From positions 1 through 64,000 of the forward strand of contig MERD01000121.1 of assembly GCA_001771935.1 (NCBI GenBank): a stretch of 64,000 bases of DNA, written 5' to 3'. Of this stretch, positions 1 through 8,599 are shown in pieces (the stretch's first letter is position 1; each line of letters starts with the position of its first letter). The DNA is from Betaproteobacteria bacterium RIFCSPLOWO2_02_FULL_67_26 (GTDB taxonomy: Bacteria > Pseudomonadota > Gammaproteobacteria > Burkholderiales > SG8-41). The notes beneath the pieces are model-generated. The model was not told the origin of the DNA, searched no databases, and worked only from the letters and a program-made list of their open reading frames with translations. The position numbers were made by a program, and so were the translations under genes.

Positions 1-224
1 GGCTGGTTCTCGCCCCACTGCATGCCCATGTAGCAGTTGATGGCGTACAGCCCCTGGGCGACGGCGCCGCTCCTCTCGATGTTCGCTTTCTCGACGCAGA
101 CGATCTTCAGGTCGCGCCCCCAGTACCGGGACTCGTAGGTCGCCCCGCAACCGGCCATGCCGCCGCCGATGACGAGGATGTCCGCGTCGACGAATACCGT
201 TTTTCTGCCGCCGAACAGTCCCAT
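1..224 (-). CDS. aprA: adenylylsulfate reductase alpha subunit, N-terminal part (runs off the left edge)
   Basis: Only the first 74 codons are inside the window. AprA is the FAD-carrying catalytic subunit that interconverts APS and sulfite plus AMP in the cytoplasm. The visible part has a dinucleotide-binding GGGMAGCGA motif near residues 20-28, an acidic residue ending the next strand (VCVEK), and the AINCYMG stretch typical of AprA. The start ATG at 222-224 shares one base with the aprB stop (TGATG), so the two are translationally coupled. The aprM-aprB-aprA order is known from sulfur-oxidising bacteria, where the enzyme runs toward APS; that direction is inferred here, not shown. Confidence 0.93.
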   Translation of the reverse strand, partial: MGLFGGRKTVFVDADILVIGGGMAGCGATYESRYWGRDLKIVCVEKANIERSGAVAQGLYAINCYMGMQWGENQ

Positions 225-688
225 CAGACGACTCCCTGCTTCAATTGATCCGGACGCAACGCGGGTAATCCCCCCTTGATGTTGAGCGCATCCGGTTCGT
301 GTGCGAGTTCCTGCCTGGCGAAATCCTCGGGGCGCGGCGCGTCGTACTCGGCCGGTCCCTTGATCGATCCCCAGGGCGTCGTGCGGATCGGCGACACGAA
401 GTTCTTCTCGCGGCCGTCCCGGAACTTGAGCTTCCACGAAATGGTCGCCTTGGCCTCTTCCCTCAGCACCCGGACGCTGTGGCCCAGCGGGGCGAAGTCG
501 GCATAGCCGCGGCAATCGATGGCGTGTTGCGGACAGGCCTTCACGCAGGAGTAGCACTCCCAGCACATGTTCGGCTCGATGTTGTAGGCGCGCCGATAGG
601 TCTTGTCGATGTGCATGATGTCGGACGGGCAGATGTCGACACAATGCCCGCAACCGTCGCACCGCGTCATGTAAACGAAAGTTGGCAT
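224..688 (-). CDS. aprB: adenylylsulfate reductase beta subunit (2x[4Fe-4S])
   Basis: 154 residues, the usual AprB size. Two ferredoxin-type cluster motifs are visible: Cys10/13/16 with Cys20-Pro, and Cys42/45/48 with Cys52-Pro. After the ferredoxin core comes the AprB-specific tail of about 95 residues that wraps around AprA, including the SPIRTTPWGS segment. The protein carries electrons between the AprA flavin and the membrane partner. It lies between aprM and aprA, overlapping aprA by one base and starting 16 bp after aprM. The start ATG at 686-688 gives the normal N-terminus directly ahead of the first cluster. Confidence 0.96.
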   Translation of the reverse strand: MPTFVYMTRCDGCGHCVDICPSDIMHIDKTYRRAYNIEPNMCWECYSCVKACPQHAIDCRGYADFAPLGHSVRVLREEAKATISWKLKFRDGREKNFVSPIRTTPWGSIKGPAEYDAPRPEDFARQELAHEPDALNIKGGLPALRPDQLKQGVV

Positions 689-704
689 GGGTTCTCGTCG
701 CCTC

Positions 705-1493
705 TCAGTAGTGCCGGGGTGTTTCGCGAGCGCTGCCGAACACCTCGGGCTTGTCCGCGGGGCCGGGCAGATTGCTCCGGGTGCCGTTCGCGTAGGAAAC
801 CCTTTTTTCGAACGCCGCTGCGGGCTTGAAAAACATGTGAGCGAACTTGGACCACGGTACCGATCCGAACAGCACTGTCGTGGCGATGAGGTACAAACCG
901 AAGAACATGCTGGCCCCCGGACTGCCTTTCGTTTGCAGAAAGGCCCAGATCAAGCCCAGTGTTGCGCTGCCCAGAAGCGATAGGATGAACAGGTCCGCGC
1001 GCATCATGCGCAGCGGCGAATTGCCCTCGGCGACGACATCGGCCCGGATGAAGAACCAGAACCAGTATCCGCCGAGGCAAACCATCAAGCCGCCAATCCA
1101 CCAAAGTAGCGGCAGGATGGCGGGCGTCGGAGTCGCGGGCGTCGGGTAGCCGAAGACCATGATGGCGGTGGTAATGACGTAGATCACGAAGCCGTACATG
1201 GTCAGCAGATGGGCGACCCGGCGACGCGCGTTGCAGAATTCCCCGGATGTCAGGACGTCCACAAGGCCGGTTTGGATGGCGATCGACACCAATTCGCCGC
1301 CACCGACTTGCTTCGCCCCCTTGCTTTGCGATTTCCGCCAATTATCGAAAAAATACTTGGCGCTCCCCTTATGTACGATGTCGAACAGCGTCCCTACCGC
1401 CACCAGGGCAATCATGATGACGACATAGGCCTGCATGACGGCGGGCGGCATGGACGCCGAAATTTCGGCAAAAGGATTGCTCGTGAACATCAT
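705..1493 (-). CDS. aprM: AprM-type membrane anchor of APS reductase
   Basis: 262 residues with about five to six hydrophobic segments (roughly 20-40, 92-115, 125-150, 168-188, 195-212). It resembles the haem-b membrane subunits of the heterodisulfide/nitrate reductase gamma class. Its position directly upstream of aprBA fits AprM, the proposed quinone-linked anchor replacing the Qmo complex in sulfur-oxidising Proteobacteria. His-containing helices (for example ARRRVAHLLTMYG near 89-101) could hold haem, which is an inference. It is first in the operon. The call rests on gene order plus topology. Confidence 0.85.
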   Translation of the reverse strand: MMFTSNPFAEISASMPPAVMQAYVVIMIALVAVGTLFDIVHKGSAKYFFDNWRKSQSKGAKQVGGGELVSIAIQTGLVDVLTSGEFCNARRRVAHLLTMYGFVIYVITTAIMVFGYPTPATPTPAILPLLWWIGGLMVCLGGYWFWFFIRADVVAEGNSPLRMMRADLFILSLLGSATLGLIWAFLQTKGSPGASMFFGLYLIATTVLFGSVPWSKFAHMFFKPAAAFEKRVSYANGTRSNLPGPADKPEVFGSARETPRHY

Positions 1494-1603
1494 GACCCCC
1501 TTTTTACTGCGCTGATTCTAAACGCTCAGGGTGCGGAGCAAGCCAAAAAAAAGGTTATGCAGCTATAGAAAATACTTAGCAGCGCATCGGATACAATGCC
1601 CGC

Positions 1604-1617
1604 GGAGGTGAAATCTG
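1604..1617 (+). promoter_or_regulatory. Shine-Dalgarno GGAGGTG followed by a CTG start codon
   Basis: GGAGGTG occupies 1604-1610 and CTG lies at 1615-1617, six bases after the GGAGG core. The same reading frame has a TGA stop at 1609-1611. The next ATG is not until 1726, well past the metal-binding motif of the downstream gene. CTG is therefore the only well-placed initiation codon. Confidence 0.75.
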
Positions 1618-2127
1618 AAAATCTGCATCGTCTCCGATAGCCACGACCATCGCGAGCCGCTTGCCGCGGCCGTCGCGGAAGCGAAAGCGCTCGGCGCCCA
1701 GGCGATACTGCACTGCGGCGACCTAGTGGCGCCTTCCACGCTGCACGCGATCATCGGATTGGGGCTGCCGATCCACCTGATTCACGGCAACAACGCAGGC
1801 GACATGTTTAACCTGTCCAGGTTCGCGCAGGAACCCGGGAACCGCATGCATTACTACGGCCAGGACGGATCCCTGGCCCTGGCGCAAAGGCGGATATTCC
1901 TGGTGCACTATCCGCATTACGCCAGGGCAATGGCGCTCACGGGCGACTACGACCTGGTATGCAATGGCCATGAGCACCGCGCCGTAATCGAGCGGGTCCG
2001 GAACATCAAAGGGGAAGAGACGCTGCGAATCGATCCCGGGACGGTCGCGGGCGTGAGCGCGCCGGCGACTTACGTGCTCGGGGACCTGCAGACCCTCGAG
2101 TTCGCGATCCGGCCGGTTCCCCTTTAA
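1615..2127 (+). CDS. YfcE/MJ0936-type metallophosphoesterase (probable CTG start)
   Basis: 170 residues when read from CTG at 1615. The calcineurin-like dinuclear metal motifs appear in order: DSHD at residues 8-11, CGD near 33-35, GNN near 56-58, HYP near 97-99 and NGHEH near 116-120, so all metal ligands are present. Family members are small cytoplasmic phosphodiesterases with broad activity; the natural substrate is unknown. Starting at the first ATG (1726) would remove DSHD and part of the fold. The upstream Shine-Dalgarno sequence supports CTG. It is divergent from aprM and sits 5 bp upstream of the sugar dehydrogenase gene. Confidence 0.85.
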   Translation: MKICIVSDSHDHREPLAAAVAEAKALGAQAILHCGDLVAPSTLHAIIGLGLPIHLIHGNNAGDMFNLSRFAQEPGNRMHYYGQDGSLALAQRRIFLVHYPHYARAMALTGDYDLVCNGHEHRAVIERVRNIKGEETLRIDPGTVAGVSAPATYVLGDLQTLEFAIRPVPL

Positions 2128-2132
2128 TACTC

Positions 2133-3272
2133 ATGAAATTCTTCGCTGCTGCGCACGCCGCAACGTTGGTTAGTACCGCTCTCGCCCTGGGCGCCTCGCC
2201 CGCCAGCGCACAAGCAATCACCAGCGAAGAGCACGCTTTTCGCGTCGTGCGGCTGGTCGAGCGGCTCGAGCATCCCTGGGGCCTCGCGTTCCTGCCCGAT
2301 GGCCGGATGCTGGTCACGGAACGCCCGGGCCGGCTGCGGATCATCGGCAAGGACGGCAAGCTGTATCCTCAACCGGTTCCCGGCCTGCCGCAGATCGCCG
2401 CCGTCGGCCAGGGCGGGCTGCTCGATGTCGCGCTGCATCCCCGTTACGCGGAGAACAACCTCGTTTACCTGTCCTACGTGGGGCGCGGTGAGGGCGGCGT
2501 CGGCACCGAAGTCGCCCGCGGCAAGCTCGCCGGCAGCCGCCTCGAGAATGTCCAGGTCATTTTCCGCCAGCTGCCCAAGAGTGGCGGCGGCCGCCATTTC
2601 GGCTCGCGGCTGGTGTTCGACCGCGAGGGATACCTGTACATCACGCTCGGCGAACGGGGCGACCCGGATCGCGCGCAAAGACCCGACGACCACGCGGGAT
2701 CGGTGATCCGCCTGCACGACGATGGGCGCGTGCCGAAAGACAATCCTTTCGTCGGAAGAGCGGGCTGGAAGCCGGAAAAGTACACGCTCGGAAACCGCAA
2801 CATGCAGGGCGCGGCACTGCATCCCCGGACCGGCCTGTTGTGGACCCATGAGCATGGACCGCAGGGCGGCGACGAGATCAACGTGATCCGCGCCGGGACC
2901 AATTATGGCTGGCCGGTCATCACCTACGGCGTCCAGTACGTCGTCGGCACCAGAATCGGCGAAGGCACGCACAAGCCCGGCATGGCGCAGCCGCTCCACT
3001 ACTGGGTGCCCTCGATCGCGCCCTCCGGCATGGCGTTCTATACCGGGGACAAGTTTCCACTCTGGCGCGGCGACCTCTTCGTCGGCGCGCTCCGCGATCA
3101 GATGCTGGTGCGGCTCAAGCTCGACGGCGAGAAAGTGGTGAAGGAAGAGCGGATGCTCAAGAACACGCTTGGGCGCATTCGCGACGTGCGCAACGGGCCG
3201 GACGGTTTCTTGTACCTGCTCACCGACGAATCCAGCGGCGTGCTGGCGCGCCTGGAACCCGCCACGCCCTGA
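2133..3272 (+). CDS. PQQ-dependent aldose sugar dehydrogenase, YliI/soluble GDH family
   Basis: 379 residues beginning with a Sec signal peptide that ends near ASA-QA (about residue 26). The mature part is the six-bladed propeller of the glucose/sorbosone dehydrogenase family. Landmarks include EHPWGLAFLPDG near 46-57, GGRHFGSRLVF near 152-162, the calcium/PQQ-region stretch LGERGDPDRAQ near 172-182, and HEHGPQGGDEIN near 236-247. It would oxidise aldoses at C1 in the periplasm with PQQ as cofactor. No PQQ biosynthesis genes are in the window. The start ATG is 6 bp after the preceding stop, so the two genes may be co-transcribed. Confidence 0.9.
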   Translation: MKFFAAAHAATLVSTALALGASPASAQAITSEEHAFRVVRLVERLEHPWGLAFLPDGRMLVTERPGRLRIIGKDGKLYPQPVPGLPQIAAVGQGGLLDVALHPRYAENNLVYLSYVGRGEGGVGTEVARGKLAGSRLENVQVIFRQLPKSGGGRHFGSRLVFDREGYLYITLGERGDPDRAQRPDDHAGSVIRLHDDGRVPKDNPFVGRAGWKPEKYTLGNRNMQGAALHPRTGLLWTHEHGPQGGDEINVIRAGTNYGWPVITYGVQYVVGTRIGEGTHKPGMAQPLHYWVPSIAPSGMAFYTGDKFPLWRGDLFVGALRDQMLVRLKLDGEKVVKEERMLKNTLGRIRDVRNGPDGFLYLLTDESSGVLARLEPATP

Positions 3273-3303
3273 CCCCGCCCCGGCGGCGCTATCCCGCGCC
3301 GCG

Positions 3304-3924
3304 TCAGGCGGCCGCTCGTCGCGGCTCCTCGACTATTTTGGGTTCCGGCTCGGTGACGACCGGCGGCTGCGGCTCACCGCTCCGCTCCACCAGTGATCCC
3401 AGATCGTCGAGCGGCGGCAGTTCAGCGAGCGAAGCCACGTTGAGATCATCCAGGAATGCCCTGGTGGTTGCCAGCAGCTCGGGGCGCCCCGGCACTTCCT
3501 TGTGCCCTACCACCTCGACCCACCCGCGCGCCTCCAGCGCCCGGATGATGTTGGGGGAGACCACGACGCCGCGGATGTCCTCGATGTCGCCGCGCGTGAC
3601 CGGCTGCCGGTAGGCGATGATGGCGAGCGTTTCCAGCACCGCGCGCGAATAACGCGGCGGCTTCTGGGGATTCAGGCGGTCGAGGTAGCGCTGGTACTCG
3701 GGCCGCGCCCGGAAACGCCAGCCGGAGGCCACCTGCACCAGCTCGACGCCCCTGCCCTGCCAGTCGCGGCGCAACTCCTCGAGCGCGCGGCGCAGCGTAT
3801 CGGTGGAGGGCTCCTCGTCGAAGAGTCCCTTCAACTCCGCGACCGGGAGCGGCTCCTGGCTCGCCAGCAACACCGTTTCCAGCACGGTCTTCATGGGTCC
3901 AAGGTCGGGCGAAGTCGTCGTCAT
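3304..3924 (-). CDS. scpB: segregation and condensation protein B
   Basis: 206 residues. ScpB is a paired winged-helix protein; with ScpA it bridges SMC heads in chromosome condensation. The first winged helix (about residues 11-75) and the second (about 90-160, with the conserved [23 protein letters not shown] signature) are both recognisable. A Pro-rich acidic tail follows. Start at 3924 (MTTTSP) or the internal Met11 (MKTVLETVL) are both possible. It lies 15 bp downstream of scpA on the same strand, the usual scpAB pairing. No smc gene is present. Confidence 0.95.
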   Translation of the reverse strand: MTTTSPDLGPMKTVLETVLLASQEPLPVAELKGLFDEEPSTDTLRRALEELRRDWQGRGVELVQVASGWRFRARPEYQRYLDRLNPQKPPRYSRAVLETLAIIAYRQPVTRGDIEDIRGVVVSPNIIRALEARGWVEVVGHKEVPGRPELLATTRAFLDDLNVASLAELPPLDDLGSLVERSGEPQPPVVTEPEPKIVEEPRRAAA

Positions 3925-3939
3925 GGTGGCTTTCCGTTG

Positions 3940-4740
3940 TCAAACGGCCGCGAGGTGGCCGCTTTTCAGTTTCACGTAAATGGGCGCGTAGGCTTCCTGC
4001 TGGGCAATCTCGATCAGGCTCTCGCGCGCGAGCTCGAGCAGCGCGAGAAACGTCACGACCAGCACGGCGAGGCCCTGCGCCGGGTCGAACAAGTCCAGGA
4101 ATTCGACGAAACGCGCATCGTGCAGGCGGCGCAGGATGCGGGTCATGTGGTCGCGCACCGAGAGCTGCTCGCGCGAAATGCGGTGATGGCGGTTGACCGC
4201 GGCCCGTGCCAGCAGCGCAAGCCAGGCCGCGCGCAGGTCCTCGGGATTCACTTCCGGCATCCGGTCGGCGACGGTCTCCTCGAACAACACCTGGACCAGC
4301 GCAAAATCGCGCCCGGCCTGGGGCAGCTCGTTCAGGCGGGCCGCGGCGAGCTTCATTCTTTCGTATTCCATCAGGCGCCGCACCAGTTCCGCGCGCGGGT
4401 CTTCCTCGAGGTCGCCCGGGGTCGGCCGCGGCAGCAGCATCCGCGACTTGATTTCGATCAGCATTGCCGCCATCAGCAGGTATTCAGCGGCGAGCTCCAG
4501 CGAGCGGGCGCGCATCATCTCGACATAATCGAGGTACTGGGCGGTGAGCTTCGCCATCGGGATGTCGAGGACGTTGATGTTCTCCTTGCGGATCAGGTAC
4601 AGCAGCAGGTCGAGGGGCCCCTCGAACTGATCGAGGAACACTTCCAGGGCATCCGGTGGAATGTACAGGTCGTGCGGGACCTCCAGGACGGGCTGGCCGT
4701 AGACCCTGGCGATCGGGCTCGCCGCGACCGGCTCAATCAT
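3940..4740 (-). CDS. scpA: segregation and condensation protein A
   Basis: 266 residues from the ATG at 4738-4740 (MIEPVAAS). The reading frame stays open upstream to 4863, but that extension is basic, Pro-rich and unlike the family, so the shorter start is preferred. ScpA is the kleisin of bacterial SMC. The hallmark FEGPLDLLLYLIRKENINVLDI lies near residues 39-60, followed by AAEYLLMAAMLIEIKSRMLLP. The C-terminal winged helix (FLALLELARESLIEIAQQEAY) contacts the second SMC head. scpB follows immediately, consistent with a two-gene operon. Confidence 0.94.
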   Translation of the reverse strand: MIEPVAASPIARVYGQPVLEVPHDLYIPPDALEVFLDQFEGPLDLLLYLIRKENINVLDIPMAKLTAQYLDYVEMMRARSLELAAEYLLMAAMLIEIKSRMLLPRPTPGDLEEDPRAELVRRLMEYERMKLAAARLNELPQAGRDFALVQVLFEETVADRMPEVNPEDLRAAWLALLARAAVNRHHRISREQLSVRDHMTRILRRLHDARFVEFLDLFDPAQGLAVLVVTFLALLELARESLIEIAQQEAYAPIYVKLKSGHLAAV

Positions 4741-4920
4741 GACGGCCGCACTCCCGCCCGGGCCGTGCGCCTGCCGGGGCTTGCGGAAATTTGGGGGGGA
4801 AGAGTCCTGCCGGCTGGGAGTAACGGCCGGTCGGTGCACGCAGTTCAGCGGCCTTGCGGCCACCGTCCCGCAGTAGCGACGGAGGCATTGGCGTATTTTA
4901 CAGCGATTCGAGCGCCAAAC

Positions 4921-6123
4921 CTAGCTGTAAATCAATCCCATCGCTTCCTTCACTTCGCGCAGCGTTTCCTGCGCCAGCTTGCGCGCCTTCTCGCAGCCGT
5001 CGGCAATAATCGAGCGCACCAGCGTCGGGTCCGCAACGTACCGTTCGGCGCGCTCGCGCATGGGCTTCTGCTCCTCGAGCACCGCGTCGATCACCGGCTG
5101 CTTGCACTCGAGGCAGCCGATGCCGGCGCTGCGGCAGCCCTGCTGCACCCACTCCTTGCGCTTGTCGTCCGAATAGACCAGGTGGAACTGCCAGACCGGG
5201 CACTTGGCGGGGTCGCCCGGATCGGAGCGCTTCACCCGCGCCGGATCAGTGGGCATCGTGCGGATCTTCTTCGCCACGCTGTCGGCATCCTCGCGCAGGC
5301 TGATGGTGTTGTCGTAGGACTTCGACATCTTCTGCCCGTCCAGGCCCGGCATCCGGGAGGCCTCGGTGAGGAGCGCCTGCGGCTCGCTCAGCAGCACCTT
5401 GCCGCCGCCTTCGATGTATCCGAACAGGCGCTCGCGGTCGCCCATGGGCAGATTTTGCGCCTCTTCCACCAGCGCGCGCGCCGCGGCAAGCGCCTCCGCG
5501 TCGCCCTTCTCCATGAATTTGGTGCGCAGCTGCCGGTAGAGCCGGGCGCGTTTCGCCCCGAGCTTCTTGATCGCGGCCTCCGCCTTCTGCTCGAACCCCT
5601 CCTCGCGCCCGAACACGTGATTGAAGCGGCGCGCGATCTCGCGCGTGAACTCGACGTGCGGCACCTGGTCCTCGCCCACCGGCACCATGCTCGCGCGATA
5701 GATCAGGATGTCCGCGCTCTGCAGCAGCGGGTAGCCGAGGAAGCCGTAAGTGGCAAGGTCCTTCTCGGCGAGCTTCTCCTGCTGGTCCTTGTAGGTCGGG
5801 ATGCGCTCGAGCCAGCCGAGCGGCGTCACCATAGACAGCAGCAGGTGCAGCTCCGCGTGCTCCGGAACGCGCGACTGGATGAACAGCGTCGCCTGCGCCG
5901 GGTCGATGCCCGAAGCGAGCCAGTCGATCACCATGTCCCACACATGCCGCTCGATGACGTCCGGCGTGTCGTAATGCGTGGTGAGCGCATGCCAGTCGGC
6001 GACGAAATAAAGGCATTCGTACTCGTGCTGCAGCCGCACCCAGTTCTTGAGCACGCCGTGATAGTGGCCCAGGTGCAGCGCCCCCGTCGGGCGCATGCCG
6101 GATAGCACGCGGTTGGCGAACAT
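4921..6123 (-). CDS. trpS: tryptophanyl-tRNA synthetase
   Basis: 400 residues. A class I synthetase charging tRNA-Trp. The HIGH equivalent is HLGH at 17-20 and the KMSKS motif lies at 265-269 followed by YDN. The protein is about 60-70 residues longer than E. coli TrpS. The extra length is a Lys/Arg/Glu-rich insertion between the LIYRASMVPVGEDQ region and KMSKS (roughly 160-240), a form seen in betaproteobacteria. Start ATG at 6121-6123 gives the standard MFANRVLSGMRPTG N-terminus. It is 18 bp downstream of the site-2 protease gene, suggesting co-transcription. Confidence 0.97.
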   Translation of the reverse strand: MFANRVLSGMRPTGALHLGHYHGVLKNWVRLQHEYECLYFVADWHALTTHYDTPDVIERHVWDMVIDWLASGIDPAQATLFIQSRVPEHAELHLLLSMVTPLGWLERIPTYKDQQEKLAEKDLATYGFLGYPLLQSADILIYRASMVPVGEDQVPHVEFTREIARRFNHVFGREEGFEQKAEAAIKKLGAKRARLYRQLRTKFMEKGDAEALAAARALVEEAQNLPMGDRERLFGYIEGGGKVLLSEPQALLTEASRMPGLDGQKMSKSYDNTISLREDADSVAKKIRTMPTDPARVKRSDPGDPAKCPVWQFHLVYSDDKRKEWVQQGCRSAGIGCLECKQPVIDAVLEEQKPMRERAERYVADPTLVRSIIADGCEKARKLAQETLREVKEAMGLIYS

Positions 6124-6141
6124 GATCGGGACCCCGCCGGC

Positions 6142-6837
6142 TCAGCTCAGGCCGGCCAGCCGGATCAGGTCCCTCACCGGCAGACCGAGCAGGGCCGCGA
6201 CCAGCGCCATCAGCACCGCGATCGCCGGCCACAGCACGAAGCCGAGCACGCCGGTGAAGAGCAGGACGATGAGGATGAAGAAGCCGTAGGGCTCGATCCG
6301 CGCGACGCGCCATGCCACTCGACTGGGCAGAAGGCTGACGAGGATGCGACCGCCGTCGAGCGGGGGCAGCGGCACCAGGTTCAGCACCATGATGACGATA
6401 TTGAAAAACACGCCGGCCGCGCCCATCAGCGTCAACGGCAGCGAAAAATACGAGCCCGGCAACGACAGCCCGATCTTGACCGCGAGCGCCCACAACAGGG
6501 CCATCACGAGGTTGCTGAAGGGGCCAGCAGCGGCAACCCACAGCATGTCGCGCTTCGGACGGCGCAGGTTGGCAAAATTGACGGGCACCGGCTTCGCCCA
6601 GCCGAAAATGATGCCGCCGCCAAAGAGCTTCCCCAGCACCAGCAGGATGAGCGGCAGCGCGACCGTGCCGAACGGATCGATGTGTCGCAGGGGATTCAGG
6701 CTAACCCGTCCTTCCAGGTAGGCGGTCATGTCGCCGAAATGCTTCGCAACGTAGCCGTGCGCCGCCTCGTGCAGGGTGATCGCCAGGATCACGGGCAACG
6801 CATAGACCGCGACGATCTGGACCAGGTTGAGCTCCAA
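6142..6837 (-). CDS. site-2 protease family membrane metalloprotease (M50)
   Basis: 231 residues with about five transmembrane segments. The zinc motif HEAAH is at residues 23-27 within the first helix, and the second conserved motif NLVPLPPLDGGRIL (Asp ligand) is near 156-169. It belongs to the short M50 group without a PDZ domain, unlike RseP, so its substrate is unknown. In many proteobacteria this gene sits next to trpS and a YciO/Sua5 gene, as here. The start at 6837 gives a membrane segment from about residue 5. Confidence 0.9.
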   Translation of the reverse strand: MELNLVQIVAVYALPVILAITLHEAAHGYVAKHFGDMTAYLEGRVSLNPLRHIDPFGTVALPLILLVLGKLFGGGIIFGWAKPVPVNFANLRRPKRDMLWVAAAGPFSNLVMALLWALAVKIGLSLPGSYFSLPLTLMGAAGVFFNIVIMVLNLVPLPPLDGGRILVSLLPSRVAWRVARIEPYGFFILIVLLFTGVLGFVLWPAIAVLMALVAALLGLPVRDLIRLAGLS

Positions 6838-6934
6838 ATGGCAAATTCCGAGATAGGGATTCCGGCTATTTTAACAGGCCGCCCGGAGCCTGCCGGCTTC
6901 GCGCCATTGCGCCATCATGGTTCGCCGTTCCGCG

Positions 6935-7558
6935 TCACGCGCCGAATGGCGCGAGGCTACCTTTGCCCCGCCGCACGATCACCGGCTCCTCGCCGGTAAG
7001 GTCCACGATCGTCGTCGGCGTGATCCCGCACGAGCCGCAATCGAGTATGAGGTCCACCTGGTGCTCGAGGCGGCGCCGCATCTCGTGCGCGTCGTTCAAC
7101 GGCAGCTCGTCCCCGGGCAGCATCAGTGTCGAGCTCAGCAACGGCTCCCCGAGCTCGGCGAGCAGCGCGCGCGCCACGCGATGGTCCGGTACCCGCAGCC
7201 CGATCGTCCGGCGGCCCGGGTGCGCCACCCGTTTCGGTGTCTCGCGCGTTGCCCTGAGCAGGAACGTGTAGCCCCCGGGCGTCGCCCTCTTGAGTAGCCG
7301 GAACTGGTGATTGTCCACCTTGGCGTAGACGGCGATCTCGGCCAGGTCGTGGCAGACGAGCGAAAGATGGTGCCGATCGTCCCGCTTCCGGATGGCGCGG
7401 ATGCGCTCGAGCGCCGCCTTGTCGCCGAGACGGCAGCCGAGCGCGTAGCACGAGTCCGTGGGATAGACCATCACTCCGCCCGCCCGCACGATTTCAACCG
7501 CCCGCCGGATCAGGCGCGGCTGCGGGTTATCGGGATGGATCGAGAAGAACTGGGCCAC
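6935..7558 (-). CDS. YciO-type L-threonylcarbamoyladenylate synthase-family protein
   Basis: 207 residues of the YrdC/Sua5 fold. YrdC and Sua5 make threonylcarbamoyl-AMP for the t6A modification of tRNA. The YciO subgroup has the same fold but is not the principal t6A enzyme in E. coli. Signature segments are YPTDSCYALGCRLG near 32-45, the KRDDRHHLSLVC region near 58-69, and PGGYTFLLRAT near 93-103. The start is GTG at 7556-7558 with a weak ribosome-binding sequence. A heptad repeat tract lies just upstream. Confidence 0.85.
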   Translation of the reverse strand: MAQFFSIHPDNPQPRLIRRAVEIVRAGGVMVYPTDSCYALGCRLGDKAALERIRAIRKRDDRHHLSLVCHDLAEIAVYAKVDNHQFRLLKRATPGGYTFLLRATRETPKRVAHPGRRTIGLRVPDHRVARALLAELGEPLLSSTLMLPGDELPLNDAHEMRRRLEHQVDLILDCGSCGITPTTIVDLTGEEPVIVRRGKGSLAPFGA

Positions 7559-7567
7559 CTGGAATCC

Positions 7568-7588
7568 GTGATGAGTGATGGGTGATGG
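7568..7588. repeat. heptad tandem repeat, unit GTGATGR, three copies
   Basis: Three tandem 7-mers (GTGATGA, GTGATGG, GTGATGG) lie directly upstream of the YciO start, read on the + strand. The same unit reappears on the minus strand at the surE-pcm junction. Only one arm is seen here, without an inverted partner. Confidence 0.6.
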
Positions 7589-7714
7589 GCACGAATATGA
7601 ATGAAGTTTTATTGTATAAACAGTACCTTATAATGCTATATTAAAGTTAGATATGAGATCACCAATGGATCAATACCATTCCTCATTCGACCCGGGTGGA
7701 GCAGCCAAAGTCCG
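7589..7714 (+). promoter_or_regulatory. AT-rich intergenic stretch with a candidate -10 box
   Basis: This stretch is markedly AT-rich for the window. TATAAT lies at 7629-7634, roughly 105 bp upstream of the likely DUF1223 start. I see no good TTGACA at matching distance, so the promoter is a weak call. Nothing else is recognisable here. Confidence 0.35.
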
Positions 7715-7741
7715 ATGGTGCGCGTATATGGAGTCATGCCA

Positions 7742-8524
7742 ATGGACTGCGCCCGACGCTTTGCCGCCGTCGCCATGACCCTGATGGTGGCCGCAGCGGA
7801 CGCCGCGACCTGCAGCGGGGAAAGCGGGGCGCGGCGCGTGGCACTGCTGGAACTCTACACTTCCGAAGGCTGCGACAGCTGCCCGCCCACCGACCGCTGG
7901 GTGAGCGCGCTTCCCGGCCGCGGGTACACCGCGGAACAAATCGTGACGCTCGCCTTTCACGTCGACTACTGGAATGACCTGGGCTGGAGCGATCCATTCG
8001 CCAAGGCTCAATACAGCGCGCGCCAGCGCGGCGCCAACCAGCGCAACCATTCGCGCGTCGTGTACACGCCCCAGCTGCTGCTCAACGGCAGGGACTACCG
8101 TCGCCGCGCCGTGATCGACGATTTCGGCGGACACGTGAGCGCACTGGCGCGAGAGGCGCCCAAGGCCAGAATCAGCCTGCAGCTCGCGACCGAGCCCGCG
8201 GGCATGCTCGCCGTGCAAGGCGCCGCCGCAATTGTGGACGCGGCTGAATGGCGGGACGCGCGCGCTTACCTCGCGCTCTACGAGAACAATCTTTCGACCC
8301 AGGTGACCGCGGGAGAAAACCGGGGAAAACGCCTGCGCCACGACTTCGTGGTGCGGGAAATAGCCGGCCCCTATACCGTTGACGACCGGGGCTCGGCCGC
8401 GCTGGGCCACCGCTTCAGGATCGAGCCCGGGTGGAAGACCGGCGACCTGCATGTCGCCGCGTTCGCGCAGAATGAACGCAGCGGGGACATCCTTCAGGCG
8501 CTTGCGCTCGCAGTCTGCCGCTGA
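7742..8524 (+). CDS. secreted DUF1223 thioredoxin-fold protein
   Basis: About 260 residues from ATG 7742; in-frame ATGs at 7715 and 7736 are alternatives. The 7742 start is preferred because a GGAG lies at a workable distance and it gives a compact signal peptide (basic MDCARR, hydrophobic core, cleavage near ADA-A). A CxxC motif sits in the segment SEGCDSCPPTDRW soon after the signal, followed by HVDYWNDLGW and VYTPQLLLNGR, the hallmarks of DUF1223. The fold is thioredoxin-like and probably periplasmic; the function is not established. Confidence 0.82.
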   Translation: MDCARRFAAVAMTLMVAAADAATCSGESGARRVALLELYTSEGCDSCPPTDRWVSALPGRGYTAEQIVTLAFHVDYWNDLGWSDPFAKAQYSARQRGANQRNHSRVVYTPQLLLNGRDYRRRAVIDDFGGHVSALAREAPKARISLQLATEPAGMLAVQGAAAIVDAAEWRDARAYLALYENNLSTQVTAGENRGKRLRHDFVVREIAGPYTVDDRGSAALGHRFRIEPGWKTGDLHVAAFAQNERSGDILQALALAVCR

Positions 8525-8565
8525 GCCTCTCCAGCCTGCGCCCGTGCCCGGAGGCGCTGTTCCGC

Positions 8566-8571
8566 TATAAT
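8566..8571 (+). promoter_or_regulatory. candidate -10 box TATAAT
   Basis: A perfect TATAAT about 30 bp upstream of the Shine-Dalgarno sequence of the next gene. No clear -35 element is visible. Confidence 0.4.
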
Positions 8572-8599
8572 CGGCTCCAAAGCCACTGCGGAGAGGGCT

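Noticed and set aside
3502-6105. A long plus-strand frame of about 867 codons opposite scpB, scpA and trpS
   Set aside because: Antisense shadow of high-GC genes on the minus strand; composition is Arg/His/Leu-rich without domain motifs, and the opposing genes are well supported.
7612-7626. LexA-like box TTGTATAAACAG
   Set aside because: Half-site spacing is four bases rather than eight, and no SOS gene follows.
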